A stretch of DNA of 64,000 nt from Antedon bifida (Eukaryota; Echinodermata; Crinoidea; Comatulida; Antedonidae). The position numbers and the translations under genes were made by a program. The notes under the pieces were generated by a model. The model was not told the DNA's origin, did no database searches, and saw only the letters and a program-made list of their open reading frames with translations. The stretch is taken from the NCBI GenBank assembly GCA_963402885.1, contig OY727093.1:17179036-17243035 (forward strand), read 5' to 3'. Below, piece by piece: positions 1 through 13,044 of this stretch (positions are counted from its first letter, which is position 1; each line of letters begins with the position of its first letter).

Positions 1-854
1 CCATATACACCAAAGTTTTATTTCTTTGCATAAGTAATTTTACTTTCGATCAATATTGGCAACAATTCATAGACAGGAAATATGTACTGTATATTTTAAT
101 ATTAGTATTATTTATTAGATTACCACAATGAATAAACAGTTATGCCTGGACGAATGGCACTATTTATGGAAGGCCATTAGAGTATTAATCTGATTAATTA
201 ATAGAACAATAAAATAATCTATAAACCTTACATTTTGTTGGTAGTAAGAATGATTTTCCATTTATCTGGTTTTTCTTTGTTTCATTTTCTTTTTCTTCAT
301 TTTTTTCTTTCTTTTGGCTAATAGCTGAAAATAAGAGTACATACTAATTAGTATGATTGCCTTCTTAAGCAACAGGAAATTAAGATTATTTATAGACTAA
401 TCGTGCATATTGTGAATGAGCAATAACTCAACTACAAAAATATAATAAAAATATTCACATAATAGGGATTCTACCTACTATAGGCCTATACAATTTTATT
501 ATACAAATACTGCATTGAGGGAAGCCTATGCAATATCGAGGAGATAATTTTAACCATCCTCATAAAACTCCTGTGAATATTTAGTGGCTGCAGTAGTATG
601 CATGGAGGCCTGCTTAGCCTCTTTTAGAAATATACATAGCTATAGGGAGTTTTTAGTTTGCGATGACCGAGTCATGGTAATTCATTGTGAGCGTGCGGGT
701 ATATTGGGACATGTTCCTCTCTTCAGTTTTGATGGTGTCTAGGTGATGACCAATGGCACATCGATTGGGCTGACCTAGTTAGGTTGTCGGTTGTCACAAA
801 TATAAAGATCCATGTTAACCAACCACGAACCATACATGTGACCAAAATACTTAC
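1..854. other. Intron of the supervillin-like gene (left edge)
   Basis: AT-rich sequence without a coding signal that joins exon 11 in phase. It holds one MITE-like copy at about 645-811. Confidence 0.6.
645..811 (+). mobile_element. MITE copy with GGGAGTTTTT end
   Basis: It shares its ends and internal blocks (GGGAGTTTTTagTTT, GATGACCGA, GTTTTGATGGT.TCTAGGT, CAATC.ATCGATTG) with the copy at 55839-55991. The right end, read in reverse, resembles the left end. The copy is diverged and no clear target duplication is visible. Confidence 0.45.
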
Positions 855-1071
855 TTCTGAAAGACCCAGGCCTTTTTCTATTTACTATAGACAATTTCTC
901 TTCAGATGAAACAGAATCTGATGATTTTCCTGCTTTTTCTAATTTTCCCTGTATGGTAAATTGCTCAATATCTTTCTTCTGAACCTTTGACTTCCAATGA
1001 TTCTCCCCAGACTGCTGAAGTGCTTGTAAACGCTCTGCAATACCCATCTTACTTGACGGTTTATCAACAAC
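855..1071 (-). CDS. SVIL-like: Supervillin-like exon 11 (72 codons), last in the window
   Basis: The acceptor TTGTTTAG|GTT is in phase 0 and the donor CAGAA|GTAAGT leaves one base. The frame starts VVDKPSSKMGIAERLQALQQ, then SGENHWKSKVQKKDIEQFTI, and ends RKRPGSFR. AERLQALQQSGENHWKSKV repeats the exon 10 unit. The Met before GIAERLQ is internal, as the frame is open to the acceptor. The next exon must begin with two bases of a codon. I could not find it between 1 and 854, so it probably lies outside the window. Confidence 0.84.
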
Positions 1072-1584
1072 CTAAACAATAATTGATAAATGACGATAAT
1101 AATAAATAATGATAATAAACATATGGTATAGTCTGTGCGATGATTATTTTATGTTGGGAGAATAAAATGATGCATATTAGATTGTTTTAGTTGGACAAAA
1201 ATTTAGGATTGGTCGTGAATTTAAAATTAAAACTAATCAAATGAACTACAGTACATTTTTATTAATGGCAATGGTCTTTATTGTTGACACAACCACTGGT
1301 TTACCATCTTGAAAAAGATTGTTCATAACATAAATGTTGACTAATACCCTTTGCGAGCAATGGCTTGTAAGCCCCCTGTCCTGTATAAGTAATCTCTAGG
1401 TGCAAGACAAACCATGAAGACTACAATAACACCATGGACAAATGATCAAACTAAATGGACTGGGCAAGGCCTGGCAGTATTATCACCTCTCAGAAGTGAT
1501 GGTGTATGAAAGTGATGGACTAGAGGAATGGAGAAAAAATTGAGAAAATTTGAATATTTAGTTTGATTATCTTACATTACTTAC

Positions 1585-1720
1585 CTCTCCATTGCTTTTA
1601 ACTGATGCACTATTTTCAAGTGGAGATAATCGATCATTGACGGTAGATTTTGGTACATCATCATATTTATTTAATCGTTTCTTCCAGCCATCTTCTCCAT
1701 TTCTTTTTAAATTTTGCAAC
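1585..1720 (-). CDS. SVIL-like: Supervillin-like exon 10 (45 codons)
   Basis: The acceptor GGTTTGATTAG|G completes an Arg codon and the donor GGAGAG|GTAAGT is a consensus site in phase 0. The frame reads RLQNLKRNGEDGWKKRLNKY, then DDVPKSTVNDRLSPLENSAS and VKSNGE. The RLQNL..NGEDGWKKR block is the first of two homologous units, the second being in exon 11. In supervillin such units sit between the disordered N-terminus and the gelsolin-like repeats. Confidence 0.82.
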
Positions 1721-1857
1721 CTAATCAAACCAAAGAATAATGTTGTAAATAATTATATTATTTATAATTTTCTTTCTATCCAATTTCCCTATATCATCTG
1801 GTTTTATATTAGTTGTTCATGCAAATATGTATGTGTTGTAAAAAGTACAAGTACACA

Positions 1858-1995
1858 AACCACCTTAGGACACCCATATTAAGAAGAAACTTACAGTAAC
1901 TTCCTTTACTGTAACTTAACAAGGGGAAATATATGTTTTACACTACAACCAATCAACCCATAGTAAAGGGATACTATGTTGGGTCCCTTTAATAG
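1858..1995 (+). repeat. Dispersed GGGGACACT/ACAAGGGGAAATAT repeat, diverged copy
   Basis: It shares ACAAGGGGAAATATATGTTTT and the TTGGGTCCCTTTAATAG block (bases partly changed) with the copies at 2.8 kb and 26.9 kb. Confidence 0.5.
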
Positions 1996-2799
1996 GCAGT
2001 CTGCTATAGAAGCAACAGTAGATTTGTTTCCGCCATAATATTTTACACACATATTTGAAATAGTGATATTGAGACTACAATGTATAGACCAAAGGAAATT
2101 ATTAAAATTGACCAAAAAAGGATTTTTTTTTTAATACATAAATCCATAAAATTGACTATTCCATTATCATTTATAAGTATTTCAATGTGAACAGGAAATA
2201 AAACATCCAGGTAAGTATTCAAGGGAAGTAAAAAAAATCAAAAGGAAGGAAATTAAAAATTATCTAAGCTCTGGAATTAGGTTTGGTTTTATACGATTTA
2301 TTTTCTGAACTTTTCCGAATTACTGGTACACTCCTAGTGGTTATTAAAGTAGTCTGTTTTTAAAACTCATTATTTTCAAATCAAATTATTCTCAAGGCTA
2401 TATGTACTTTAGTAAAAAAAAAAAATAATCATAAGAAATATAAATACTGTAATAGCTTTGAAATTAAAAGATGATTTTCTTTCCAAACAGCAGCAAATTA
2501 CTGGTACACTCCATTGCCTAAGTAGTCTGATCTTATGATTTTAGAATGTTATGTTATGTTTTTTAGAAACAAAAATATTTATTCTAAAATATATATTATT
2601 CTTTTTGAGATTAATGTTTGATTATTCATTTTTGGTGGACTTTGCCCACTTATTTATTTCTCAATTTTCATAACTGTACATTACCCCAAATTGTTTGGTA
2701 AATTTATTTATATTTCTTTCTTGCTCTTGTGTGATTTTGGATGTAAATAAATGTTGTTGAGTTTATCTAAAGCAAAATATATTTCTACTTTATAGTAGC

Positions 2800-2955
2800 C
2801 TCCTATTCAGGGACACCCTTATTCAGAGGACACTCCTATTAAGGCGACACTTCACATTAAACAAGGGGAAATATGATATGATACACAATTCAGGAGATAC
2901 TTTGTTGGGTCCTGGGGGGTGGGGGGGGGGTGTGTCCCCTGTAATAGGGGTTCTA
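2800..2955 (+). repeat. Dispersed GGGGACACT/ACAAGGGGAAATAT repeat with G tract
   Basis: It contains several copies of (T/A)TTCAGGGGACAC-like words, ACAAGGGGAAATATGAT, TTGTTGGGTCC and a G-rich run near 2914-2930. Confidence 0.5.
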
Positions 2956-3407
2956 CTTAAACATCAATGATGTTTAAGTGAATTAGCCCACTTTAAGGAT
3001 CATAATTTAAAATAAAGCATTTAATAAAGCTTCATTCCTCATTGTTGTTGAGTGAGCTGCACATCATCCTTTTATAACTATATACTTTATTACTTGCACT
3101 AATGAAGGGCTACTGTTGCTCGAAAGCTCTGCACATTTTCCTGGCTGTTTTACTTTATTGTTTTGATTTAGCTTTTTGCTTAATTTATTTGTAAACTCCA
3201 TTAAGATCCAGCCACTGATTTTTTCAGTAATTTGCCTTTGGATTTATATTTTATCATACAAAAAGAAATGCCCGCTGGCAAGTTTTGCGAAGTACAGATG
3301 ATTTTTTGATCTGTGGTATTTTGGTTGTTTGACCACTATTTCTTTTTGCTATTCATCAGTATAATATGAATTTTTTCTGAAATAGACAATGCTAAATAAT
3401 ACTATAC

Positions 3408-3587
3408 CTTTCAGAGATAGAAGCCTTTGTGTTTGAAGGCTCTATCAACTGTTTCACCTGGGCCATTTCATCTGGTGTGATGGGCTGTGTTTTAAACCTC
3501 TGCGATGGAGGTGTTGTGGCCTTCTTTACTGGCTTCTTTGCTTGCTCCTTCTCAGACTTGAAAGATTCAACAGGCTGAGTTCGATAT
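3408..3587 (-). CDS. SVIL-like: Supervillin-like exon 9 (60 codons) with two TQP motifs
   Basis: The acceptor TTTATCTTCTAG|A completes an Arg codon from exon 8, and the donor GAAAG|GTATAG leaves two bases. The protein reads SD-RYRTQPVESFKSEKEQAKK, then PVKKATTPPSQRFKTQPITP and DEMAQVKQLIEPSNTKASIS. The two motifs RYRTQPV and RFKTQPITPDE repeat those of exon 7 and are among the best supervillin signatures. The exon is 15.4 kb from exon 8, across a transposon-rich intron. Confidence 0.83.
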
Positions 3588-6500
3588 CTAGAAGATAAAA
3601 ATGACAGTTGAGAGTAAAGCAGTAACATACAGAATTACAAATAGTTTTGAAAGCTTTTGATTAAGCTCAGCCATGAATACAATCAAATATTATACAAATA
3701 ACTTTGTTCATGTTGAATTCAAAATCTAAGAAAAAATTGCATAATGAAGCAGAGGTGTACACTTTACATTTCTTAAACAATCCATGTCCCCGTTCTCCAC
3801 CCAGTTCTCTCCCATTCTCCCCCTCCACTTTCTGAATTCTCTCTGTTTGTGTTGAAGTTGCAATGTAGAATACTGAATTATTGAACTTTTACAAGTTTCA
3901 TAATCTCTGACATAATACTCAACTTACATTTCCAAATTAAATTGGTATGGGTATGAGGAAGTGACAAATATTATAATTTTGACAATTTTTCACTAGTTTG
4001 TATCAATAATATTAGGTAGGCTATTAATAAATCCAGAATTTGATACAAATAATACATCTACTGTCAATTACAATTGTAGCCTATGCCATTCATCGTGCTA
4101 GGTCAAGGCCCTGCAACGTTTTATTGTCAGAGCATCCCAACATTATTGATTTTCTTTTTACATGCCGGTACGAACAATTTGCTGAATATACAAGTCAACT
4201 TATTTAAACATTAATGAATTTATAATTACATGTAATCAACTGCAAGGTGCTATCGACTACTTAAATAAAACAAGACCTTTCAGGGAATTGGTGCATGCAT
4301 TTTGAAATTAGAATCGTGGTATAACACTAGAATACACGAACAAATATGTTTCACATACATATTGAATATGCTAATGGCATAAGATCGTTTCTAAGAACAA
4401 GGTTCAATGCAGATGTGAATTCAGTTGATTTATTTTTACCAGAACATACCATTTCTTTGTTTACTATCAAACAAATACTTTAAATTTTACAGTAGATAGC
4501 CCTATAAACCCTTCCTGTAAACCACACAGGGTCAACAATCATGCCATTTTAATCCTCAAATGTGTTAAATACAACATGGTAAAGTTGAATGCTGCAGTAA
4601 CTATATACATCTTACTATAATAAGTGCGGGTTTCAAATATCGGAGCAATTTTAGAAATTAGAGATTTGACATTGACGACCTAACAAACGCAAATTGGTTC
4701 TTTCTTATACCGAGCTGCACCCCTCACCAAGTTTGAAGGCTGTGCGACCCCCTAGGCTGTGAAGAAACCCGGACAGACAGGCAGAGATTTGTAAATATAC
4801 TTGAAACTTGTATGATTTTACAAGTTAAATGCTTATTGATGTTATTTTGATTATTTTGGAAAAATCATATGTATTTCAGCCTTTAGATGCCTTGCATGAT
4901 CTTAATTGATGAATAAATATACCTCGAATTAATGCATTTGACCATTTTATTCTAGGCCATCTTTACACATTCAGGTCATAGAAAGGACAAAGATTCCTGT
5001 CTGTAATACTGTTATAATCAATATTCCTAAACAAGCCATGTATTCTACATACAGTAATCATTGAAAGTAAAGATTCTGTAGATATTCCATTCCAAATCAA
5101 CGAATTCAAATAAATATTTACATTATCTTATTAGACTGCAATTAGGGAATGTCTGTCTATCAAACTTCAATTGGGCATACAATTCTATTTTCAACTGAGC
5201 AGTTTGTTACAATTCAACGATTGTCCCAGTTTTATAATGATACAATAACTTCTTTTTAGAATATCTTGCCCTAGAATCTTCACAAAATTAAGTTAAATGC
5301 AAGGATGAAATTCAGGTTGACTTAAGACAATAAATCAACGTTTTAGACTACTATGGGTTCCTTGTGCTAGAAGAAGAAAGAACTCTGTCAATGGAATATT
5401 TGTCTGCTAACACTACACACATTAAAAAATGAATAAAAAATATACTTGTAGTCCTTTAAGTTTATGACCTACAGTTTTTCAGGATCTTGCGGGAGAATAA
5501 AAGTTGATTTCAATATATGGTATAATTAAACTCTTTGCGTGCCATTATTCTGGTGACAATGTTGCAAAGATCGTAAAAATCACCAGTGTTAAAGAACATT
5601 TTAATACTTGAAATCTAGTATGGGTTAAGAGGTGCCTGCACACAACTACTATAATAATCAACTTGCCTGAAAGTTATTGCAGAATTTGGCAGCAAACAAA
5701 CAGGAAAAAGATGGTGTAAGAACCTGACAAAGATACTATGTGCATATACATTTCTAACCGTTGCGCAGTTTAAAAATTACTTATAACTAATAGGGAATAA
5801 AAGGTCTAATTATAATTCTTATTTTTCATATTTTAACATTCTTTAAAACTTCCTAAACTAACTGTTGTATGATAGAAGAGGCAAAGGCATAAATGGTACT
5901 GTTACACCTCAAGATTTTAACCAATGACTTGGGATTTGTAATGAAGGATGTACTGTACAATAAAAAGTTACAGTTCCATCAATACCAAAAAGAAGTTGCC
6001 ACTATTTTTAATATGGTTGCATAATGTCAAAAAATGTTGAGGAAAATCATTACTTTTGTAATTTATGACTTAACATTTACTGTTAGGGAGACTTTATCAG
6101 GAATGGTTGCATATGGAATCAAAATCTTTAGCACAATATAACTGGAATATGCTACATTGATATGTTTTAAGTAGACCTTGGACATAGGTACTGAAGATAT
6201 AATAATTATATTAAATAAATATGGATCAAAGGGCTAAGATTAGTCTTATAGTGGTGTGATGGTATGACATGCTTCCAGAGCTAATCCCAACGTGATCCTG
6301 ATGTAATGTTTAAACAAATTTCACTGTGTGATATAATATTACACAGAAATACACTTTTTGGAATGAAATAGAATAAACTGTATCACATGGCTCAGGTACA
6401 TTACCAAGTAAATGAATTTCTTTTTCAGCAATTGAATTTATGACATAAAAATGCAAAATTACTTACTGTAGGGTCAATCAAAATACAAGGCAGCCTCAAA

Positions 6501-6765
6501 TTGATATTTTTTTTGTGAAATGATGTGACCCTTTAGAGGTAGAAAATCAACAACACATATTCAGACCTGTACACTTTGAAGGAGCTGAATCAGTAAAAAG
6601 TCCTCAAGAATTTCCTATGCCCTCTATCTATTGGATAACAGGTGTAATCCAAAACCCCCTCCTGGTGGCTATACGGAAATTAATTAATGTTGATGTTGCA
6701 TACTTAATTTTTGAAATTTATTTTATATTCATATCAAGGTAACCATTACAGTAACATAATTATTT

Positions 6766-7010
6766 TACCTCCACCAAGGAGGTATATGTAATCGAACGCG
6801 TGTATTTGTATCTGTTTGTTTGTTAGCAGGATTACTCAAAAAGTAATTACAATATCTAAGTTACCAAAATGAATATACAGATAGATATGTGGTCAAGGAC
6901 CATTACATTACATTTTGGGACCATTTGGGACCATGGTCCCAATTCTGGACCACTTTTTAGTATACTTTTCAGAAACTGAGAGCCATTCTGACTAGGGATT
7001 CCATGCCACA
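6766..7010 (+). repeat. Dispersed repeat starting ACCTCCACCAAGGAGGT
   Basis: The word CCTCCACCAAGGAGG followed by GTTTGTTTGTTAGCAGGATT and ACTCAAAAAGTAAT is a pattern I recognise from common dispersed repeats of marine invertebrates. The right limit is a guess. Confidence 0.4.
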
Positions 7011-7720
7011 ATGGCTACGTTAAAACATTGGGGTCCATGGGCCTAGATAGCCTACTAGACGATTGGCCCATAAATAACAAAACTCAGTGGATTCCAAACC
7101 CATCCTATCAACCAAACTCCTAAACAATCTAAACCTAAACCTACAAAATCGGCTGTAAATATTGAGGCAAAACAAGGTCCGATCGCCGTCCGCACGTTTG
7201 GTGTCCGGATCGTCTAAGTAGGCCTAGGAAGAGTCTAAATCTCAGTCGTCAGGGCACCTATTAGGCCTAATAATGGCGGATACTGCATCAAGCAAGTAGA
7301 CCTAGTAGGAAGGAGACCTAGCCGATCTGGCCCAGTTAAAAATTGAGCTATAGCTAGTGTAGTAGACCCTATGCGAATTGATACTACCAGGCACTTTACT
7401 ATAGGCTGTTAAAATTAGCAATAATTATGTTTACCAATATTCCAACTTTCTCATTCGAGCTATATTAACTATACCATTCCGGTAGGTCGAGTCGACCTTC
7501 AATCAAATACTGCGTTCATGTTGTGATTATAGACGGGGTATACTCGACCCAACCAGTTTGGTATTGTATTCTGTATCTGCTTATCACGTAACAATGCCAG
7601 GCATGGGCAGAGAGAGCATGTGTATCACTCGTCTCACTCTTCCTCAGCAGGAATGTACAGTATACGTTACGCTTCATTGATTTTGAAGGTTTTCCCTAAG
7701 TCAGTTGCGAAAATCGGCAA
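7000..7720. other. Less AT-rich block with GGCCTA words, no clear gene
   Basis: The base composition shifts (for example TCCGATCGCCGTCCGCACG and TAGGCCTAGGAAGAG). No long ORF or conserved splice signal is visible. It could be a promoter or 5' exon of an unrecognised transcript, or an old repeat. Confidence 0.25.
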
Positions 7721-8235
7721 ATGTAAACTGAATCTCCAACTGATTTTACACAATTGTGATGAATTTTCATAGAAAATTGACTTTATAAATGGGAAGACCG
7801 ACTAAAATTACATCAGATAAGTATAATTTTACGAAAGTAATTGAAATGGTTAATGATACTGAGTCGTCGGAAGATCGACCATTTCACAAATTTTCCTATT
7901 CTGTAACACAGTGTCATATCGCTGTTTTGCTTCACCGCTCGCTTATAATAAGTGAAACTTTTACCGTTCAAGAGAAAAACAATTATATTTTATATTTTTT
8001 ACTATTCATTTTAAACCCGGAACCCCCCCTTTAATATGCACCTTTTTTGATGCGAGTAGTTTAAAAAACCTATTTCTTTTCTAATTCACTCGTTTGATTT
8101 TTGCGTTTTATTGTTAGTCAACTGAAGCTATTGTTAATTGAAAGGCTTGTTACATAACCATTACACCAAACTCGCATACACATCTTGTAGTGAAATTAGC
8201 CTAATAATCACCAACAGCATTAAGACACACACAAA

Positions 8236-8253
8236 TATATATATATATATATT
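8236..8253. repeat. (AT)n microsatellite
   Basis: A short uninterrupted run of TA dinucleotides. Confidence 0.8.
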
Positions 8254-8388
8254 TTTTCCCGGAGAATTTTACAGTAGGCGGAGGTATGCACTCTCGGAGT
8301 AGCTTTCTAATTTATTCATTGGATGTGCTGATGAGCATTGAATTTTCAATAAACAACAGTAGACTAAAAGTTTCAATAACTAAGGGCC

Positions 8389-8693
8389 TGTTCAGACCTA
8401 CAGTACAGAGTTATGCTTTCCTAACTCCATATGCCTGATTAGTAAAAGCCACCTATTACGACAGTGATCGTTCGTTTGTCAAGACAGCTCACGATACAAA
8501 AATCATTCATCAACGATTTTGACCTCCAACCAATCAAATTTACTCTTGCATACCAGATGTTCGCCCAAATCGGTGAAACAGTTTCTAACGAAAGCATTAG
8601 TTGAGAGAGCCTGACTTTGCTGTTATGAGGCTATGAATGACATTGCTTGTGATACAAAAGCATAACTCCATGGATCTTAACATACCCTAAGTC
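8389..8693 (+). mobile_element. Possible Harbinger-like MITE (TAA-flanked)
   Basis: It starts TAA-GGGCCTGTTCAG and ends ATACCC-TAA. Inner arms are inverted (AGAGTTATGCTTT at 8408 and AAAGCATAACTCC near 8660). There is no coding content. GGGCC(T)G ends with a TAA duplication fit PIF/Harbinger; the right terminus is imperfect. Confidence 0.4.
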
Positions 8694-9424
8694 TTCAACA
8701 TAAACACATGTTTAATAGTTCATAAAAAAGTAGCATAAATTGTAAGTATAAACCCTAGATAAAAGTTCTGAATAATCTATTTAATTTAATGATTTATGGG
8801 ATGAGTTCTTCCTTTACTGCTTATTAGTTCTCCTTTACATTGACCTCACATAGTTACAATTAGATTACTGTATCCACAGAAAAGGTTGTCAGGAACTGTT
8901 TGCCAGGAACTGAACACAATTTAATAAAAAGAAATAGCCATACTTTGCACACAAAAATTCTTATATTCACTTGAATAAATCTTGAATTTGTATATATGAC
9001 AGGTTGCTTATTTATTGTATTGGGTATCATTGAATACAGGTATATCATGATATGCACTTGTATTGTGGTGGATTTGTATGGATGTCCTAAAAGTGCGTGT
9101 GGGCACAAATGGTTTCTTTTTTCTGTACTATTTTGTGTATTCATTCAAATCAGCATGTCAAACAATGGTTCATAATATATACCAATAACAATTTACAACA
9201 ATAAAACTGGTAATGTATTTAAAGTTAAGTATCACTGTATGGTAGAAGTTCCCAATATAAAGAGATTACATTAGTGTTTCATGTTGGAGGAATGATTTGA
9301 GGAACAATTTATATGGACCTGTATGAGTAATAATACTGTAATTGACCATACTCTATTGATATTATGCATTTTATAAAAACCTTCATTTATTGAAGTGAAA
9401 CTTTACAATGTATACAGTTAGACA

Positions 9425-9592
9425 GTGGCACAATGGCTATGAGCGCTTACTGATCAAACTATGGGGCCCAGAGCATAAGACAGGGTCTGGAGCTTGAACA
9501 ACTCAATGGAACTATCCAGCATTAGTGAGTCACTTTGGTATGCTAAACCAGAGGCCTTTTCTCCATGTGATGCCCCTATGGTAGACAATAAT
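9425..9592 (+). mobile_element. hAT-like MITE copy (CAGTGGCACAATGGC end)
   Basis: It shares CAGTGGC(A/G)(C/T)AAyGGCTATGAGC, CCAGAGCAT and AAACCAGAGGCCTTT with the copies at 14520 and 63270. The right end is diverged. Confidence 0.45.
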
Positions 9593-10616
9593 TGTTGCTA
9601 GGTTTGTTAATGGATTAGGATTGTGGATTACTTTAGTTATTGTTTTATTAAAACCATCATACATATGGTATTGTTAACAAAAAACATAATTCTATTCATA
9701 ACATATGCTCATTTATTGATTATACAATGACTACAAAGTTTAAAAATAGATTGTGTAGCAATAAAATTAAACACTATTGATTTTATGCATGTCTGTATAG
9801 CAGGTAGGTTTTATATTTAAATTGATAAAATACAATGTACAACACAAAATGTAGAGGATGTTTGGTGGAGTGTACTGTAGTAGTAGTACAAGCCCAACCC
9901 CAAGCTACTGTATTTACAAGTCAGGAAACTTTGAACATGCAGATCTAGAGAGAGTGGAAAGTGTGGTTGGGCAGCACACATGTCTCCATATAATCCATTT
10001 ATTCAAGATACCACCAGAGACAGTATTTGGGGTTAAAGGTCTGAGTTTACACCAATTATTGATTTTTTAAATTTCCTATAATGACCTTATTTAGGGTCAG
10101 CAATAAAAGACTACATCCAACAAATTGATAAAAATCGGTCAGGTTAAACCCATTATAGTTCTTAGTTCTCATTTCGTTTCAAATAACCCGAAGAACTATA
10201 ATATTACATTGTTATATTGTTTTATTGTTCAATATCTATTTACAAAGTGCTGTACACCTTACAGGACAGGAAACATTAACATAAAGCAAAGATAATCAGA
10301 GAGTTATTTTACATAATTATGTTCAATAATTGCAGGGAATTGAACAGAAATTCAGGAAAGGAGGCTATTAAGTGTAATAATACTCAATTAAACTACAAAC
10401 GTCACATCACTACAGACGTCGCTTTAGTGCCAATAAAACAACAAGTTTCTAAAACAACAATTTTCTGTTGAACATCCACACCATTTGATGAGTGACCAAC
10501 ATGGTTTAGGGACCAAATTTTACTGCAGTTACTGCAGTATTATGTTACTCTTTAATCTGTTTATGTAACTATTTGCATATCTATCTTTACCATACTAACT
10601 GTATCCTTAGGCAAGA

Positions 10617-10830
10617 TGTTTTACTCTCATTGCCTCGTCCTTATGGGACGTAAAGCCGTTGGTCCAGCTAGTCCAGGACATGGTCCAGGACATAGTACGT
10701 AAGTTAAAGAACTTGGTACACTATTCGCTAAAAGTAGGGGATCGTCTCCAGGTCTGCTGGCTGTTACGGGTCCGTGGAGGGCCTACTCCGAATTTCCAGT
10801 TAAACTTGAGGACAAATACTGTATAAATAC
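10617..10830 (+). repeat. SINE-like dispersed repeat, plus orientation
   Basis: It contains ATGGGACGTAAAGCCGTTGG, GTTAAAGAACTTGGTACACT, ATTCGC...GGGGATCGTCTCC and CCAGTTAAACTTGAGGACAA. It is paired with an inverted copy at 12838-13036. I recognise this type from invertebrate genomes but cannot name the family with certainty. Confidence 0.5.
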
Positions 10831-11463
10831 CTTTACCTTTTATTTACAAGCTTTTTTTGGGGTAAATCATACACACCCGTTTATTATAGTGACCATACCT
10901 CGTCTACATTGAAACAAACTAAAATCATACATTACTGCAGTTAAAAAATGTAGTTACTGCAGTAGAATAATTTTGACAGTCATTGCAATCAAATATAAAT
11001 AATTTATAAGCTTGAATAGACAGATCGTTGACACAGGTTGTCGTGATATTAGTATTGGTGATTCAATGGTTATGAATTACTCAAAAATTACACGAAAAAG
11101 AGTGTCATGCAGAAAGGTATTTAATTTTCAGTAATAATAAGTGATTCTGCGAATGAACTTTATGGTTATTATGGAAGATGTGATGTTTGTCTTCAATCAA
11201 CAAGAAACAAGTTTTACATAACACAATTTTTTAGTAGTTAAAACACATTTAATTATTCAATGCTGAGGAATAAAAAGGGGTGGAGAGTGGTCAGTCAGAC
11301 AATAAAAAATATGAATATACCAGTCTTCATTAGTTTATAAACTAGATTAGACTAAACCATAACAATGTGACCGTATGTAGCATGGAATTATACTCTGTGA
11401 TATACGGTATATTACATTAAAATTACACCAATTTCTCTGTACCTTTTGTACCTGTATAACATA

Positions 11464-11606
11464 TTAAGCTCTGTCTACACTAGTAGTACACTAGTAAACA
11501 AAAAAAGTGTTATGTGCCGAAATATGGCAGTTGTATGACACCATTGTGTCCATATATGTGCACATTTTTTGTCACATAAACTTTAATGGTGTAGACAGAG
11601 CTTTAA
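11464..11606 (+). mobile_element. MITE with GCTCTGTCTACAC terminal inverted repeats
   Basis: The ends TTAAGCTCTGTCTACACTA and GTGTAGACAGAGCTTTAA are inverted copies. The core shares CATATATG(T/G)GCACAT and TTTTGTCACATAAA with the element at 59114-59274. TTAA at the edges would fit piggyBac or Kolobok derivatives, but the exact duplication is ambiguous. Confidence 0.6.
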
Positions 11607-12837
11607 GGCTTATGGACTATGATGTAATACAGAACTGAGAGTGTATACAGGATTTGCCTATGGTACTGGATGAATTATACATACAGTCCAAGAATCAGTT
11701 GAAAATTATGTAATAAAAAACAACTATTTTGATCCAACTCAAAACGACACTTACTTATTCTGAGGCGGGTCTTTTGTATAATTTCAATACCTTAACACAT
11801 TACACAAAGAGAGGCACTTATCGCACAAATGATTGCCGGCCTTCAAATATTATTAGTCATAAGATCAATGATTATTTGTAGCATTACAGGGCATATACTG
11901 TATTTCTTGGAATGATAGTTTATCATTTTGCAACAAAGTAAATACCGTTATCTGAATGACATAATAAAACTGGAGTATAAAAAGTGATCATAAATTCATG
12001 ATTATGTCATAATAAGAGGAAAAAGGTTTATTTTGGCTGTGATGACATAACCTCCATTTGGCAGTGGAAATACCTGATTAAAAATTGCATGTTGGAACGT
12101 AATTTAACAGGTCTCTGAATAGCAACTTTTAGCAAAAACGCAACGGTTATTGACATTGTTTGAGAATATCTTCACTTTCCAGTACTACTACTACTAGTCT
12201 AGAGTTTTTAAAGACACAATAAACAAAGAAATTCTATTCCCAATAGTTAAAAAGAAAAATATACATTAAATATATACTGTAGCCTTCTTTGAGTTTTGAT
12301 AAGTACACTTATCATAAACAAGATTTTAAAGAGTCAGTTGAGAGGAGATCTTGTTAGTGCTTGGGTTCATTCTGTATCTAGGTAGAGATGGATGGACATT
12401 GGCATTTCAATGGTAAAATACAGAATACAAAGTGACAACAAATTATACATATCGGGTGGGCGGGTGGGCGGGAAAGGCCCATGTAGGAAATTTTGGTAAC
12501 TTAACAGGGTTAGATTATACTCATATGATAACTTTGCTATTAATTATCAATTTACTTTGCATCTCCTATCATTTCTATTTTCTTGGATCCTCGGTTGGAA
12601 TCCATAGTTTACTGTCCTGGTTGATTTGTCCTGTCCCATTTACCGCTCGTCTCTTTCCTTTCGTTCTCTGTGTCCCAGGCAGACCCAACTCAAGATCATG
12701 TATCTTTCTGGGATAATGCCTACTTTCTTTTTCCCCCCAAATTTTGATTTAATGTTATTTGTATATGAATTTTTTATTTATTTATTTTTCCATTATTGTT
12801 TCAATCTTAAAAGAAAATAAAAATATAATGGAAAAAA

Positions 12838-13036
12838 AAAATACTTGTCCTCAAGCTTAACTGGAAACTGAGGAAAATCGGATTAGGTCCTCTACGGACC
12901 CATGGCATCCAGCAGTGCAGCGCCTACCAGATCAACACATCGGGAAACGATCTCTTACTCTTTGCGAATAGTGTACCAAGTTCTTTAACGTGCACTATGT
13001 ACATTGGACCAACAGCTTTACGTCCCATCCGATCTT
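12838..13036 (-). repeat. SINE-like dispersed repeat, minus orientation
   Basis: Reverse complement of the 10.6-kb repeat (GTCCTCAAGCTTAACTGGAA ... TACCAAGTTCTTTAACGTGC ... AGCTTTACGTCCCAT). A (T)-rich tract precedes it on the left. Confidence 0.5.
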
Positions 13037-13044
13037 TATGGTAT

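Larger units (their letters stand above)
1721..3407. other. Intron 9-10 with two copies of an AAGGGGACACT-type repeat
   Basis: No coding signal. Copies of a dispersed repeat (CCTATTAAGGGGACACTT...ACAAGGGGAAATAT...TTGGGTCC) lie at about 1858-1995 and 2800-2955; the second ends in a long G run. Confidence 0.6.

Noticed and set aside
7789..8034. 81-codon ORF starting MGRPTK
   Set aside because: No homology I recognise, AT-rich codons, no splice context or neighbours to support it.
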